Below, piece by piece: positions 13,528 through 21,795 of a stretch of 64,000 bases of DNA. Each line of letters starts with the position of its first letter. Positions within the stretch are counted from its first letter, which is position 1. Below the pieces are notes generated by a model. That model saw only the letters and a program-made list of their open reading frames with translations, did no database searches and was not told the origin of the DNA. Source of the stretch: Afipia sp049747295 (GTDB lineage: Bacteria; Pseudomonadota; Alphaproteobacteria; Rhizobiales; Xanthobacteraceae); assembly GCF_049747295.1 (NCBI RefSeq), contig NZ_JBMHJM010000002.1, positions 62,001 through 126,000 on the forward strand, read 5' to 3'. The translations under genes were made by a program, and so were the position numbers.

Positions 13528-16314
13528 TCATGTCCTACCCCCCACAGCAGGTCCCGAATTGATACGATGCTCGTGGTTATCCGGATTCTCAAGGCGACGA
13601 GGAATGGAAAATGAGAATGAAGCACCATAGCCGTCATTCGGCTGCGCCCAGATCCGACCATGGTGGCTCTCAATAATTGAGCGGCTAACTGACAAGCCGA
13701 TGCCCATGCCATTCTCTTTCGTCGTAAAGAATGCATCGAACATTCTGTCGGCGTCCATCGAATTGAACCCCACCCCCGCATCTTGCACGGTTAGGCGAAC
13801 GCCATCGTCAGTATCTCGTTCGGTTCTGACGACTAACATTCTAGGCCGAGTATCGACATCAACCATTGCATCTAGTGCATTTCGGGCCAAGTTCAGGATA
13901 ACCTGTTGAATCTGAACGCGATCGCCCAAGACAGGCGGAAGCTCATCGGAAAGTTGCGTCCGAACGTTGACTCGGTCTCTCCTGAGTTCGTTCGTCAACA
14001 GGGCGATGACCTCTTGCGTCGCTTCATTCAGGTCAACCGGATCCATCGTAAGCTTTCTCTTGCCGAAGAGCGCTCGCAGTCGAACAATTACGTCAGCGGC
14101 ACGATTACCGTCGCGTATCGTGCGCCGCGCAGTTTCACGCGCTCCATCGATGTTGGGAGGATCGGCGGCCAACATCCGCAGGCAGGTGCTGGCATTCGTT
14201 AGGATGCCTGACAATGGTTGGTTTACTTCATGCGCGATCGATGCCGTTAGAACCCCGAGGCTCGCGATCCTCACAACATGCGCCAGCTCCGATCTGACCT
14301 CCTCGAGTGCTTCTTCGGAAAGTCGTCGCTTGGTCACGTCCTGCACGGCGCCGATGTATTCAATCTGGCCGGTTCGGTTCCGCGTTGCATGGGCCACAAG
14401 GTGAAGGTACTTGACCGACCGATCAGGCAACAGCAACCGGTGCTCGTACTCAAAGTCTTCCGCTTCCGCCTCCGCCCGGGCAACCATGTCCCGCATCAAC
14501 GGGATGTCCTCAGGGTGAACCCTCGCGCCAATCAGATCGAGCGTAACGGGAATCGCCTGATCAAGCTCGAAAATGCGATAAACCTGTTCTGACCAGATGA
14601 TCTCCCCGGTCGGCACGCACCATGAAAAACTACCGGTTCGACTTAAACGCTGGGCTTCGGTAAGAAACGCCCCGCTTCGTTGAAGCTCGTTTTCCGACTG
14701 CTTGCGTTCCGTGATGTCACGCAGATAGCAGGTGAACGACGGCGCTCCCTCAAGCGGGATGCGAGAAATCGCAAGCTCGACCGGGAACTCGCTGCCGTCG
14801 GCGCGTAGTGCAGTCATCTCAACCCTTCGGCCGATCAATCGCGTTTCGCCCGTAGCTATGTATCGGGCCATTCCCTGCCGATGCTTCCTCCGCATGGCTG
14901 GTGGAATGATGGCATCCGCCAGTTGCCGCCCCACAATCATGTTGCGGGGATAGCCGAAGGTCTGTTCAGCAGCAGGATTGAACTCGATGACCCGCCCTTC
15001 GTGGTCTATCGTAATGATGCAATCGAGCGCCGCGTTCAGTATCGCGGCCTTGCGGGCCTCGCCTTGCTTCAGCTTTGCGTCGCTTTGCGCGCGTTCAATG
15101 GCTATGCTTGCGACGTGCGAGAACTGGGCAACGAGCTGCTGTTGCTCCGGCGTGGGTGTCTGGGGTGTGTCGTAATAAATCGCGAAAACGCCCACGACCT
15201 TACCCATCGTTGATAAGATCGGCGTTGACCAGCACGCCCGAAGTCCATGTGCTACAGCCATAGGACACCACGCGTGCGACGCCCAGCGGGTCTCCAACGC
15301 GAGGTCAGGAGCAATCACCTGCTCGTTCAAATACGCTGCCATAGCGCAGGGCCCTGACTCGATATTTACAGGCCCACCAATGATTGAGTTGATGAAGCCG
15401 ACTGGAAGGCTCGGTGCAGATATCTGTTCAAGCCGGGCTCCGTCGGCGTCTAAGAGGACAACGCTGCAGTAGCATCCGTCCGTCGATGCTTCGACAAATC
15501 GGCAGAGCTCCGCGAGAATATCTGACATCGAACTGCCCGCGGCCGTCATTTCCAGCAGATGCTTCTCTCCCGTGAGCAGAGTTTCAGCTCGTCTTCGGTC
15601 ATCTATGTCGGTTTCGATCATGTACCATCGAACGATATTTCCCCGCACGTCCCTTCGAGGCATTCCGCGCACATGAAACCATCGATAGATTCCGTCAGCA
15701 CGGCGCATGCGCTGCTCGATATCGTAAGGTTCCCCCGTGGTTACCGATCGATCCCAGGCGGCAATCACTGACGCAAGATCGTCGGCGTGAACAAAATTTC
15801 CCGACCTCCAATCCTTCAGCTCTTCAAGCGTCTTGCCGGCATACTCCAGGACGTGTTGGTTGACGCTCTCTAGCTCGCCGGCTGGCGTCATAAAGAAGAC
15901 CATCGCCGGAATAGTGTCAGTGATCGAGCGATAAAGACCTTCGCTCGCACGACCAGATCGCCCTCGATCCTCTATATCGACATTCAGTCCGAGCCATTTG
16001 ACGATCCTTCCGGACGCATCGATCAATGGTCGAACTCGAAAAGTGAACCAGTGATACCCCCCATCGAAGCGTCGCAGGCGCGCTTCCATCGCATTCACCT
16101 CGCCGGCTGACAGAATGGATCGCCAGCGTTTGAGCAGCTCGGGTAAATCTTCCGGATGGATCGCACGCTGCCAACCTTCTCCATACAGCTCACCAAGCCC
16201 AAGTCCGCTGTACTCACACCAAGGAAGGCTTGCGAAGTCCAAATGTCCGTTGGGTAGCGCTGTCCAAACCAGACCGGGAAGCTCATCAAGGAGTGGACTG
16301 AGGTCTTTCTCCAT
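13528..16314 (-). CDS. Soluble multi-PAS/GAF sensor histidine kinase, 928 aa
   Basis: Domains in order: PAS 5-120, PAS 125-240 (each with HPEDL or HADDL), GAF 260-415, PAS 425-550 with ITIDHEGRVIEFN, PAS 560-680, HisKA 685-750 with phospho-His in SIAHEVNQPLSG, and HATPase 795-905 with N-box NLARNALDAM and GMGIGLSVS. No transmembrane segment is visible, so it should sense a cytoplasmic signal. The ATG at 16314 has AGGAAAGGG upstream and is preferred to the longer frame start. It lacks a receiver; the single-receiver gene follows within ten bases. Confidence 0.93.
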   Translation of the reverse strand: MEKDLSPLLDELPGLVWTALPNGHLDFASLPWCEYSGLGLGELYGEGWQRAIHPEDLPELLKRWRSILSAGEVNAMEARLRRFDGGYHWFTFRVRPLIDASGRIVKWLGLNVDIEDRGRSGRASEGLYRSITDTIPAMVFFMTPAGELESVNQHVLEYAGKTLEELKDWRSGNFVHADDLASVIAAWDRSVTTGEPYDIEQRMRRADGIYRWFHVRGMPRRDVRGNIVRWYMIETDIDDRRRAETLLTGEKHLLEMTAAGSSMSDILAELCRFVEASTDGCYCSVVLLDADGARLEQISAPSLPVGFINSIIGGPVNIESGPCAMAAYLNEQVIAPDLALETRWASHAWCPMAVAHGLRACWSTPILSTMGKVVGVFAIYYDTPQTPTPEQQQLVAQFSHVASIAIERAQSDAKLKQGEARKAAILNAALDCIITIDHEGRVIEFNPAAEQTFGYPRNMIVGRQLADAIIPPAMRRKHRQGMARYIATGETRLIGRRVEMTALRADGSEFPVELAISRIPLEGAPSFTCYLRDITERKQSENELQRSGAFLTEAQRLSRTGSFSWCVPTGEIIWSEQVYRIFELDQAIPVTLDLIGARVHPEDIPLMRDMVARAEAEAEDFEYEHRLLLPDRSVKYLHLVAHATRNRTGQIEYIGAVQDVTKRRLSEEALEEVRSELAHVVRIASLGVLTASIAHEVNQPLSGILTNASTCLRMLAADPPNIDGARETARRTIRDGNRAADVIVRLRALFGKRKLTMDPVDLNEATQEVIALLTNELRRDRVNVRTQLSDELPPVLGDRVQIQQVILNLARNALDAMVDVDTRPRMLVVRTERDTDDGVRLTVQDAGVGFNSMDADRMFDAFFTTKENGMGIGLSVSRSIIESHHGRIWAQPNDGYGASFSFSIPRRLENPDNHEHRINSGPAVGGRT

Positions 16315-16684
16315 CGGGGCCCTTTCCTGACAGTCGCGTGCCAAAACAATGCGCCAGATTACGACCGACCGTCGATGATACCTTGGTGTCGGTTGGACGA
16401 CTGGCACCTAGCTACCGTCGAGTACCCTACTCTCCAACCCGATCGATCGACAGACGATTTCGCTCGCTAGCTCCGACATTTGTCGCTGTGAGAGTTGGCT
16501 CGCGACGTGGACACACCGCAACGGTTTCGCGCCAGAAGTTACTTGAAACGAATTCTCGACGACACCTTGGTGCAATGGATTCACGGGCCGATTTGCGCGA
16601 CTTGGAGTCAACAGACGAGACAACGTCTCGATGTCGTTCTTTTCCCTAAGCCGAGTCGAAACACTTTAACTGCTGGAGTGGTCC
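16315..16684. other. Divergent intergenic region
   Basis: Separates the sensor kinase from the GMC oxidoreductase and should contain both promoters. Small open frames here have no ribosome site. No other structure recognised. Confidence 0.4.
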
Positions 16685-18289
16685 ATGGACCAGAGCGAGT
16701 TTGACTACGTTATCGTTGGCGCGGGTTCTGCTGGGTGCGTGTTGGCCTCGCGTCTCACTGAGGATCCGAACATTACAGTCTGCTTGCTGGAAGCTGGTGG
16801 GCAAGATACGAGCGTCTTGATTCACGCCCCCGCGGCCTTAGTTGCGATGGTGCCAACGAAAATTAATAACTATGCGTTTCAGACTGTACCGCAGCCAGCC
16901 TTAAACGGCCGCCGCGGATATCAGCCGCGCGGCAAGACCCTCGGGGGCTCAAGCTCGATCAACGCGATGTTCTACGTGCGAGGAAATAGATGGGATTACG
17001 ACCACTGGGCCTCCCTTGGAAATCAAGGCTGGTCTTATGATGACGTCCTACCGATCTTCAAGCGAGCCGAAAACAACGAACAATTTGAGAATGATTTCCA
17101 CGGACAAGGCGGTCCCTTAAACGTTACTTATCCACGACACGAGAGCCCGCTCACTAAGCTGTTCCTCCAAGCCGCAACGCTGCATCAAATTCGCCTAAAT
17201 CCCGACTACAACGGAGTCGAGCAAGAGGGTGCGTTCGAGTACCAGGTCACCCATAAGGGCGGCGAACGCTGCAGCGCGTCCAAGGCTTATCTTACTCCCA
17301 ACCTGTCACGCAAAAACCTCAAGGTTCTCACCGGTGCTCTCTCTGCAAGAATAATACTGGAAGATCGCCGTGCCTCTGGCGTGTCTTACTACCAGGAAGG
17401 AGATCTGAAGGAAGTTAAAGCCAGACGAGAAGTGATACTAGCAAGTGGAACGTTTGGTTCGCCGCAGCTGCTGCAACTTTCCGGCATCGGTCCCGGCGAC
17501 GAGTTAAAAAAATTTGGCATTGCGGTGGTGAATGACCTGCCTGGCGTCGGCAAAAATTTGCAGGACCATATCGACTACGTTCAATCGTGGCACGTGCCAA
17601 GCGATACCGAAACGGTTGGCATTTCACTTCGAGGAGCGTTGAAGCTCGCACGCGCGGCATTCGAATGGAATAAGAAACGTACCGGCCTCGTGACAACCAC
17701 CTACGGCACGGCGGGAGCCTTCCTTCGTTCGTCGCCGGAAGTCTCAATTCCAGACCTTCAATTGATCTTCGTCATCGCGATCGTCGACGATCACGCGCGC
17801 AAACTCCACACAGGTCATGGCATCTCTTGTCATGTTGATGTCTTGCGCCCCTACAGCCGGGGCACCGTAGGATTAGACAGCCCAGACCCCCGGGATGCGC
17901 CCCGTATCGATCCCAACTTCCTTTCCGACGAGCGCGATCTGAAGCTCTTGGTCAAGGGAGCCCAAGTCCAACAGAAAATTATCGAATCTCCTCCTTTCGA
18001 GCGGTTCCGCAGGAAAATGCTTTACCCGACGCGGGTCGACGATGTCGCCGGCATAGAAAAGGATATTCGCCGCCGTGCTGACACGCAGTATCACCCGGTC
18101 GGCACCTGCAAGATGGGCCCGGATAGCGACCCGACGGCCGTAGTGGACGCAAGGCTTCGGGTACGGGGCGTTGACGCGTTACGCGTGGTCGATGCGTCCA
18201 TCATGCCAACCATAGTCGGCGGCAACACCAATGCTCCCACCATTATGATTGCCGAGAAGGCTGCGGATTTGATCCGAGCGAGCTCGTAA
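16685..18289 (+). CDS. GMC-family FAD-dependent oxidoreductase (choline dehydrogenase-like), 534 aa
   Basis: Residues 7-35 hold the FAD-binding VIVGAGSAGCVLASRL with the Glu of LLEAGG. GMC signature 1 (GKTLGGSSSINAMFYVRG) and signature 2 (GTFGSPQLLQLSGIGP) are intact. The catalytic His lies in QYHPVGTCKMG and the partner Asn in VVGGNTNAPTIMIAEK. It oxidises an alcohol to an aldehyde or ketone using FAD; BetA-like in layout, but the substrate is not fixed by sequence. It may work with the nearby aldehyde dehydrogenase. An ATG with GGAG upstream is used. Confidence 0.93.
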   Translation: MDQSEFDYVIVGAGSAGCVLASRLTEDPNITVCLLEAGGQDTSVLIHAPAALVAMVPTKINNYAFQTVPQPALNGRRGYQPRGKTLGGSSSINAMFYVRGNRWDYDHWASLGNQGWSYDDVLPIFKRAENNEQFENDFHGQGGPLNVTYPRHESPLTKLFLQAATLHQIRLNPDYNGVEQEGAFEYQVTHKGGERCSASKAYLTPNLSRKNLKVLTGALSARIILEDRRASGVSYYQEGDLKEVKARREVILASGTFGSPQLLQLSGIGPGDELKKFGIAVVNDLPGVGKNLQDHIDYVQSWHVPSDTETVGISLRGALKLARAAFEWNKKRTGLVTTTYGTAGAFLRSSPEVSIPDLQLIFVIAIVDDHARKLHTGHGISCHVDVLRPYSRGTVGLDSPDPRDAPRIDPNFLSDERDLKLLVKGAQVQQKIIESPPFERFRRKMLYPTRVDDVAGIEKDIRRRADTQYHPVGTCKMGPDSDPTAVVDARLRVRGVDALRVVDASIMPTIVGGNTNAPTIMIAEKAADLIRASS

Positions 18290-18332
18290 GCCCGAGTTTT
18301 ATATCAAATTCATATTTGAGGAGGTCGAGCAT

Positions 18333-19055
18333 ATGCAGACGATCCATTCCCCCCGTGGCGCCCAAACGAGCGCTGACTTTTCCCTCGCATCAGCTTCCAT
18401 CGAGCACCTCCTCGTCCGAGAGTTTACCCATCGGGTGAACAATGAGTTCACATCAGTGATAGGGCTCGCCGGATCGATTGCTAACCGCTCGACTTCTCAT
18501 GAAGTCAAGTCAGCGATCGCCCAGCTAACAACCGTCCTCCATTGTTTTGCAGAAGTGCATCGGGCTTTGCAGATGCCATCGCACAGTTTGGAGATTGACG
18601 CATCTGCATATGTTAGCGCGCTCTGTCATTCACTGAAGCGCGCGCGGCTCGATCCTCAAGGAATTGAACTCGTGCTCGTGTCGCGCCCCTTCAAGTTGAG
18701 CTCAGAGCGTTGCTGGAAGCTAGGTCTGATCATTTCGGAGCTGATCACAAACAGCGCCCGGCACGCCTTTGGCAATCGAGGCGGCCGCATTGAGGTTCTG
18801 CTATCTGCTTCAGATTCGTCGATGGAATGCTGTGTCAGGGATAGTGGCTCGGTTCGACGTCCATGCAGGATCGGCCACGGACTGAAGATCATTGATGCGT
18901 TAGCGCAGGAACTAGGGGGCTCGGTTAGCCATAAATTCGGACCTGAGGGCGCCACATCCTTACTGAGGTTCCCTGTGCAGGGTGAGGCACCATTTATCGA
19001 CGCCAGTGCGACGAGAACGAGACCGGCTCCAGGAGATGCTGGCGCAACCAGATAG
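18333..19055 (+). CDS. HWE/HisKA_2-type histidine kinase without sensor domain, 240 aa
   Basis: The dimerisation motif LLVREFTHRVNNEFTSVIG puts the phospho-His at residue 33, typical of HisKA_2/HWE kinases. A HATPase domain follows with ELITNSARHAF (N-box) and GHGLKIIDALAQELGGSV. No sensory or transmembrane region precedes the kinase core. GGAGG lies upstream of the ATG. It is separate from the PAS kinase phosphorelay upstream. Such small kinases often act in general stress response; the partner here is not identifiable. Confidence 0.88.
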   Translation: MQTIHSPRGAQTSADFSLASASIEHLLVREFTHRVNNEFTSVIGLAGSIANRSTSHEVKSAIAQLTTVLHCFAEVHRALQMPSHSLEIDASAYVSALCHSLKRARLDPQGIELVLVSRPFKLSSERCWKLGLIISELITNSARHAFGNRGGRIEVLLSASDSSMECCVRDSGSVRRPCRIGHGLKIIDALAQELGGSVSHKFGPEGATSLLRFPVQGEAPFIDASATRTRPAPGDAGATR

Positions 19056-19186
19056 TCTGCGCGCGGCCATCAGTTTCGTTCAGGACTCCGCAGCGATTTG
19101 ACGCGGAGCTCCGCGCAGATGGCCTTGTCTTCAACTGAACGTTCCGAGCCATAACGACTGTTGTGCGACGGATTGGCCTTTTCTGA

Positions 19187-19597
19187 TTACCCGCCGCCAC
19201 CTTCTGCGTCCAAATAAGCGCGCACGCGAGCCAAAGAAAACATATCGCCCTGCCCCATAATCTCTCTAGGCGAACGCTCGCCGAATACATAATTCGGTTT
19301 TCCGATCCAATCGTACCCCTGCTCAGGGCTCGTGAAGATGACGCGCAGCCGCTTGTGGATGCCCATCACGAGCGACAGGCGCGTTGCAAGATCCCTGTCA
19401 ATGCGTCCAGGGTTGCCGGCCTTCCATCGCGCGTAAGTCCGCGCCGACAATCCGCCAAGAATTTCGCGCGCATCTCCGTCACCTAATCTCCATTTGTTGA
19501 ATAATCTGACCACGGCGCGCGCCATCGCCTCTGCTTCGACCCCTGTAATCCTCCCCGTCTCAGGCGACGCAACTGATTGTTGAATCTCGTGCACCAT
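19187..19597 (-). CDS. Xre/MbcA/ParS-type antitoxin, 136 aa
   Basis: An N-terminal Xre-like helical region (LFNKWRLGDGDAREILGGLS, with ARTYARWKAG) is followed by the MbcA/ParS toxin-binding domain (LATRLSLVMGIHKRLRVIF, GYDWIGKPNYVFGERSPREI). This family (formerly DUF2384) neutralises RES-domain or similar toxins that degrade NAD+. The normal partner gene is absent: neither flank encodes a RES domain. It may be an orphan or control another locus. The length fits the family. Confidence 0.82.
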   Translation of the reverse strand: MVHEIQQSVASPETGRITGVEAEAMARAVVRLFNKWRLGDGDAREILGGLSARTYARWKAGNPGRIDRDLATRLSLVMGIHKRLRVIFTSPEQGYDWIGKPNYVFGERSPREIMGQGDMFSLARVRAYLDAEGGGG

Positions 19598-19628
19598 AAG
19601 CAGGCCCTAATCTATTGAGTTGCTCGGC

Positions 19629-19778
19629 TCAAACTAGGTTGCGCGCGCTTTGCTCAAGGCCGTCATGCATAGCCGCCAGACGTCCGAAATATAGTTCAAC
19701 GAGTTTGAAACCAAAAGGTGTCATGAGCAGGTCGATCAGGCGGCGGAATATGGCGATGCCCGGCAGCCTCGACGCCAC
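19629..19778 (-). CDS. Possible small ORF upstream of the antitoxin, 49 aa
   Basis: A GTG-initiated frame reads ASRLPGIAIFRRLIDLLMT then PFGFKLVELYFGRLAAMHDG and ends 31 bp before the antitoxin start on the same strand. The hydrophobic/basic alternation is protein-like, but there is no clear ribosome site. It could be a remnant or a genuine small partner. It does not resemble a RES toxin. Confidence 0.28.
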   Translation of the reverse strand: MASRLPGIAIFRRLIDLLMTPFGFKLVELYFGRLAAMHDGLEQSARNLV

Positions 19779-19838
19779 TCAAACGATTTGTTCACAGCCC
19801 ATCCCTAAATTGCCGTCAAACTCGGAGGCATCCAACTC

Positions 19839-20618
19839 TTGCGCGACGCATCTACGATCTATGCCATTGGCGATGTCCATGGCAGGTCCGACCTATTGGA
19901 CCGCATCGTTGCATTCGTTCAACAGGATGCACTGAACCGCGAATGCCGGCCACTTGTTTTCTTTCTTGGAGACATCGTGGACAAAGGGCCCGACAGCTGC
20001 GGTGCCATGAAAATCGTGTGTGACACTATCCAACGCTGGCCCGGCAGTCGGCTGATCTTGGGAAATCACGATTACATGTTCCGGGACGCGTTGACGGTAC
20101 AGAGGCACGATATTCTCAAATGGCTGCTTCGAAATGGAGGTCAGGAGACGCTCGCCTCTTACTCGAGAACACCCGAATACGATCCTTCAGAGATCTTGAT
20201 CTCTATCCGAGATGATTTCCCGGAGCACGTACGTGTACTCCACGAAGCGTCCTTAATCGAAACGTTCGGCCCATATGGTTTTGTCCACGCAGGGATCGAC
20301 CCAGCCGTACCCATACCAGAGCAGCAACTGCCGGACTGCATTCAGATTCGGAGCCGATTTCTCGATCACGTCGGGATTTTGTCACACGTTATCGTTCATG
20401 GACATACCCCTGTCACTCCACCGCGCCCGGTGATCACCGAAAATCGAATCTCGCTGGATACCCACGCATGGGATACGGATATCCTCTCGATGGCAACATT
20501 TGATATCGCGCGAGAGACGATTGAATTCTTTTCGACCGACGAATACGGCTCTGTCGTACAGGTAGAACCGGTATGCATCGACCGGGGCCTGGGTACCGCC
20601 TGGACTCAGATGCGCTGA
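19839..20618 (+). CDS. PPP-family metallophosphatase (serine/threonine protein phosphatase-like), 259 aa
   Basis: The metal-binding PPP motifs are intact: GDVHG at 11-15, GDIVDKG at 44-50 and GNHD at 75-78, then VHAGID and VHGHTP further on. This is the layout of bacterial PPP phosphatases of the PrpA/diadenosine-tetraphosphatase type that use two metal ions to hydrolyse phosphoesters. The exact substrate (phosphoprotein or nucleotide) is not decidable. Full length and soluble. It lies just upstream of the protease operon but is 333 bp from it. Confidence 0.88.
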   Translation: MRDASTIYAIGDVHGRSDLLDRIVAFVQQDALNRECRPLVFFLGDIVDKGPDSCGAMKIVCDTIQRWPGSRLILGNHDYMFRDALTVQRHDILKWLLRNGGQETLASYSRTPEYDPSEILISIRDDFPEHVRVLHEASLIETFGPYGFVHAGIDPAVPIPEQQLPDCIQIRSRFLDHVGILSHVIVHGHTPVTPPRPVITENRISLDTHAWDTDILSMATFDIARETIEFFSTDEYGSVVQVEPVCIDRGLGTAWTQMR

Positions 20619-20951
20619 GCGACGTTTGCTGCACCGATCGCCCGAGAGGCTCAGAGGTGGCCGGAACCTTTAGATAGCCGGCCTGCCGTTTACCATATTC
20701 CCGGAACCCCTCCGGCGTTGCGTCGACGGACATGGTATAGTTTGTCTCAAGTTTGATGAATCCTTCGGCCGGGCGGGCGAAATCAACATCGACAACTCGA
20801 CGACACAAACTGCTTTGATCTTGAATCCTTAAATAGCAACGGCGACGCCTGGGCCTCCGTCCGTGCGGCAGGATTCATCACCGACTATCCCTACCCGTTC
20901 TTGCAACACTGAAACCAGCCCTTTCGATCCTGTTTAATGGGAGGATGACGC
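20619..20951 (+). other. Intergenic stretch containing a coding-like 3' fragment
   Basis: One plus frame from about 20752 to a TGA at 20912 ends NGDAWASVRAAGFITDYPYP with no start codon, so it may be a gene remnant. A similar TDYP ending occurs near 2865. A minus-strand frame is also open across 20619-20808 but overlaps the phosphatase. The promoter of the following operon should lie here. Confidence 0.3.
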
Positions 20952-21404
20952 ATGCGCGCAACGACCAATCGCACCTTCGATGTCGCCGAGTGTTCCGGAT
21001 CGCCTCCGATTACAAGGACGCCGGCGGCCGCACTCTCGGGCGGCGAGAACCATTCGGATGGCCCGTTGATCTGGTGGAGAACGCGGGCTCCGAGCGAATT
21101 CACCGGGAAAGACGTCGCTGTCCTGCGATGGACTTTGATGCAGCACCGTATGGCCGGAGAGGCTTACTGGTCTGATGCAGTGATTGGTAAAGTGACCACC
21201 GCGATCAATATTGCTGTCAGGCGTCTTAAGGCTCGCCCCATCGATCATCCTGAGATCGATTTGGCTCTCTCAGCCATGCTTGCCTGTGCCCTCGACCACG
21301 ATGTCACGTCAGGAATTCTCATCTCTTCCGCACTGAGGAGGCGGTCAAAAATTGATCCCAGCTGCCGCTTGCTCAGCGACCAATGGTTGATTGCCACTGT
21401 CTGA
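20952..21404 (+). CDS. Hypothetical protein, first gene of the AAA-protease operon, 150 aa
   Basis: The start is well supported by GGGAGG seven bases before the ATG. The N-terminal 50 residues are Pro/Ser/Thr-rich and probably disordered. Residues 50-150 look helical and soluble (EFTGKDVAVLRWTLMQHRMA, AINIAVRRLKARP). No known domain recognised. It is followed 12 bp later by the next gene and then by the FtsH-like protease, all on one strand, so a shared role as substrate, adaptor or regulator of the protease is possible. Confidence 0.65.
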   Translation: MRATTNRTFDVAECSGSPPITRTPAAALSGGENHSDGPLIWWRTRAPSEFTGKDVAVLRWTLMQHRMAGEAYWSDAVIGKVTTAINIAVRRLKARPIDHPEIDLALSAMLACALDHDVTSGILISSALRRRSKIDPSCRLLSDQWLIATV

Positions 21405-21416
21405 TTGGAGAGATGA

Positions 21417-21740
21417 ATGACAATCGAGACGCCATTCCGGAACCTCATCGATCTTCAAAATGCTTTGGCCACCATTTCTGATGACATCAATGACCTCTGT
21501 GTTCGTGGTCGACCAAGTCCATCGTCTCTAGTTGACGCGCCTCATCTCGAGGACTGGTCCTTCGCAGCCGTGTACACGCCGTGCCTGATTGGCGAAGTAA
21601 CTGGTCATCCTCTACTGGGCGATCGTCCCCGGGTTCACACCAGCCAGCTTCTCGCGCTCGACCCAGAGGGTGGATGGGCCCGCACGTGGTCCAGGTTCTA
21701 TCGCCTCGGGAGGCGGCATCGAGGCGCTTCGCGCCACTAA
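21417..21740 (+). CDS. Hypothetical protein (DUF6634-like), second gene of the AAA-protease operon, 107 aa
   Basis: Preceded by GGAGAG and starting 12 bp after the upstream gene. The core APHLEDWSFAAVYTPCLIGE, then TGHPLL, then TSQLLALDPEGGWARTWSRF, then YRLG looks like the DUF6634 family of small alphaproteobacterial proteins; this call is from memory of the pattern. No catalytic motif or membrane segment. Its operon position just before the protease gene suggests a linked function. Confidence 0.65.
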   Translation: MTIETPFRNLIDLQNALATISDDINDLCVRGRPSPSSLVDAPHLEDWSFAAVYTPCLIGEVTGHPLLGDRPRVHTSQLLALDPEGGWARTWSRFYRLGRRHRGASRH

Positions 21741-21795
21741 ATCTGGTGGAAGATTTCCAGTTCAGCATCAAAACTAGCCAAGGACGGACCTCGAT

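Noticed and set aside
20434..20808. 124-codon minus-strand frame overlapping the phosphatase
   Set aside because: Half is antisense to a clear gene; the rest has no ribosome site or known pattern.
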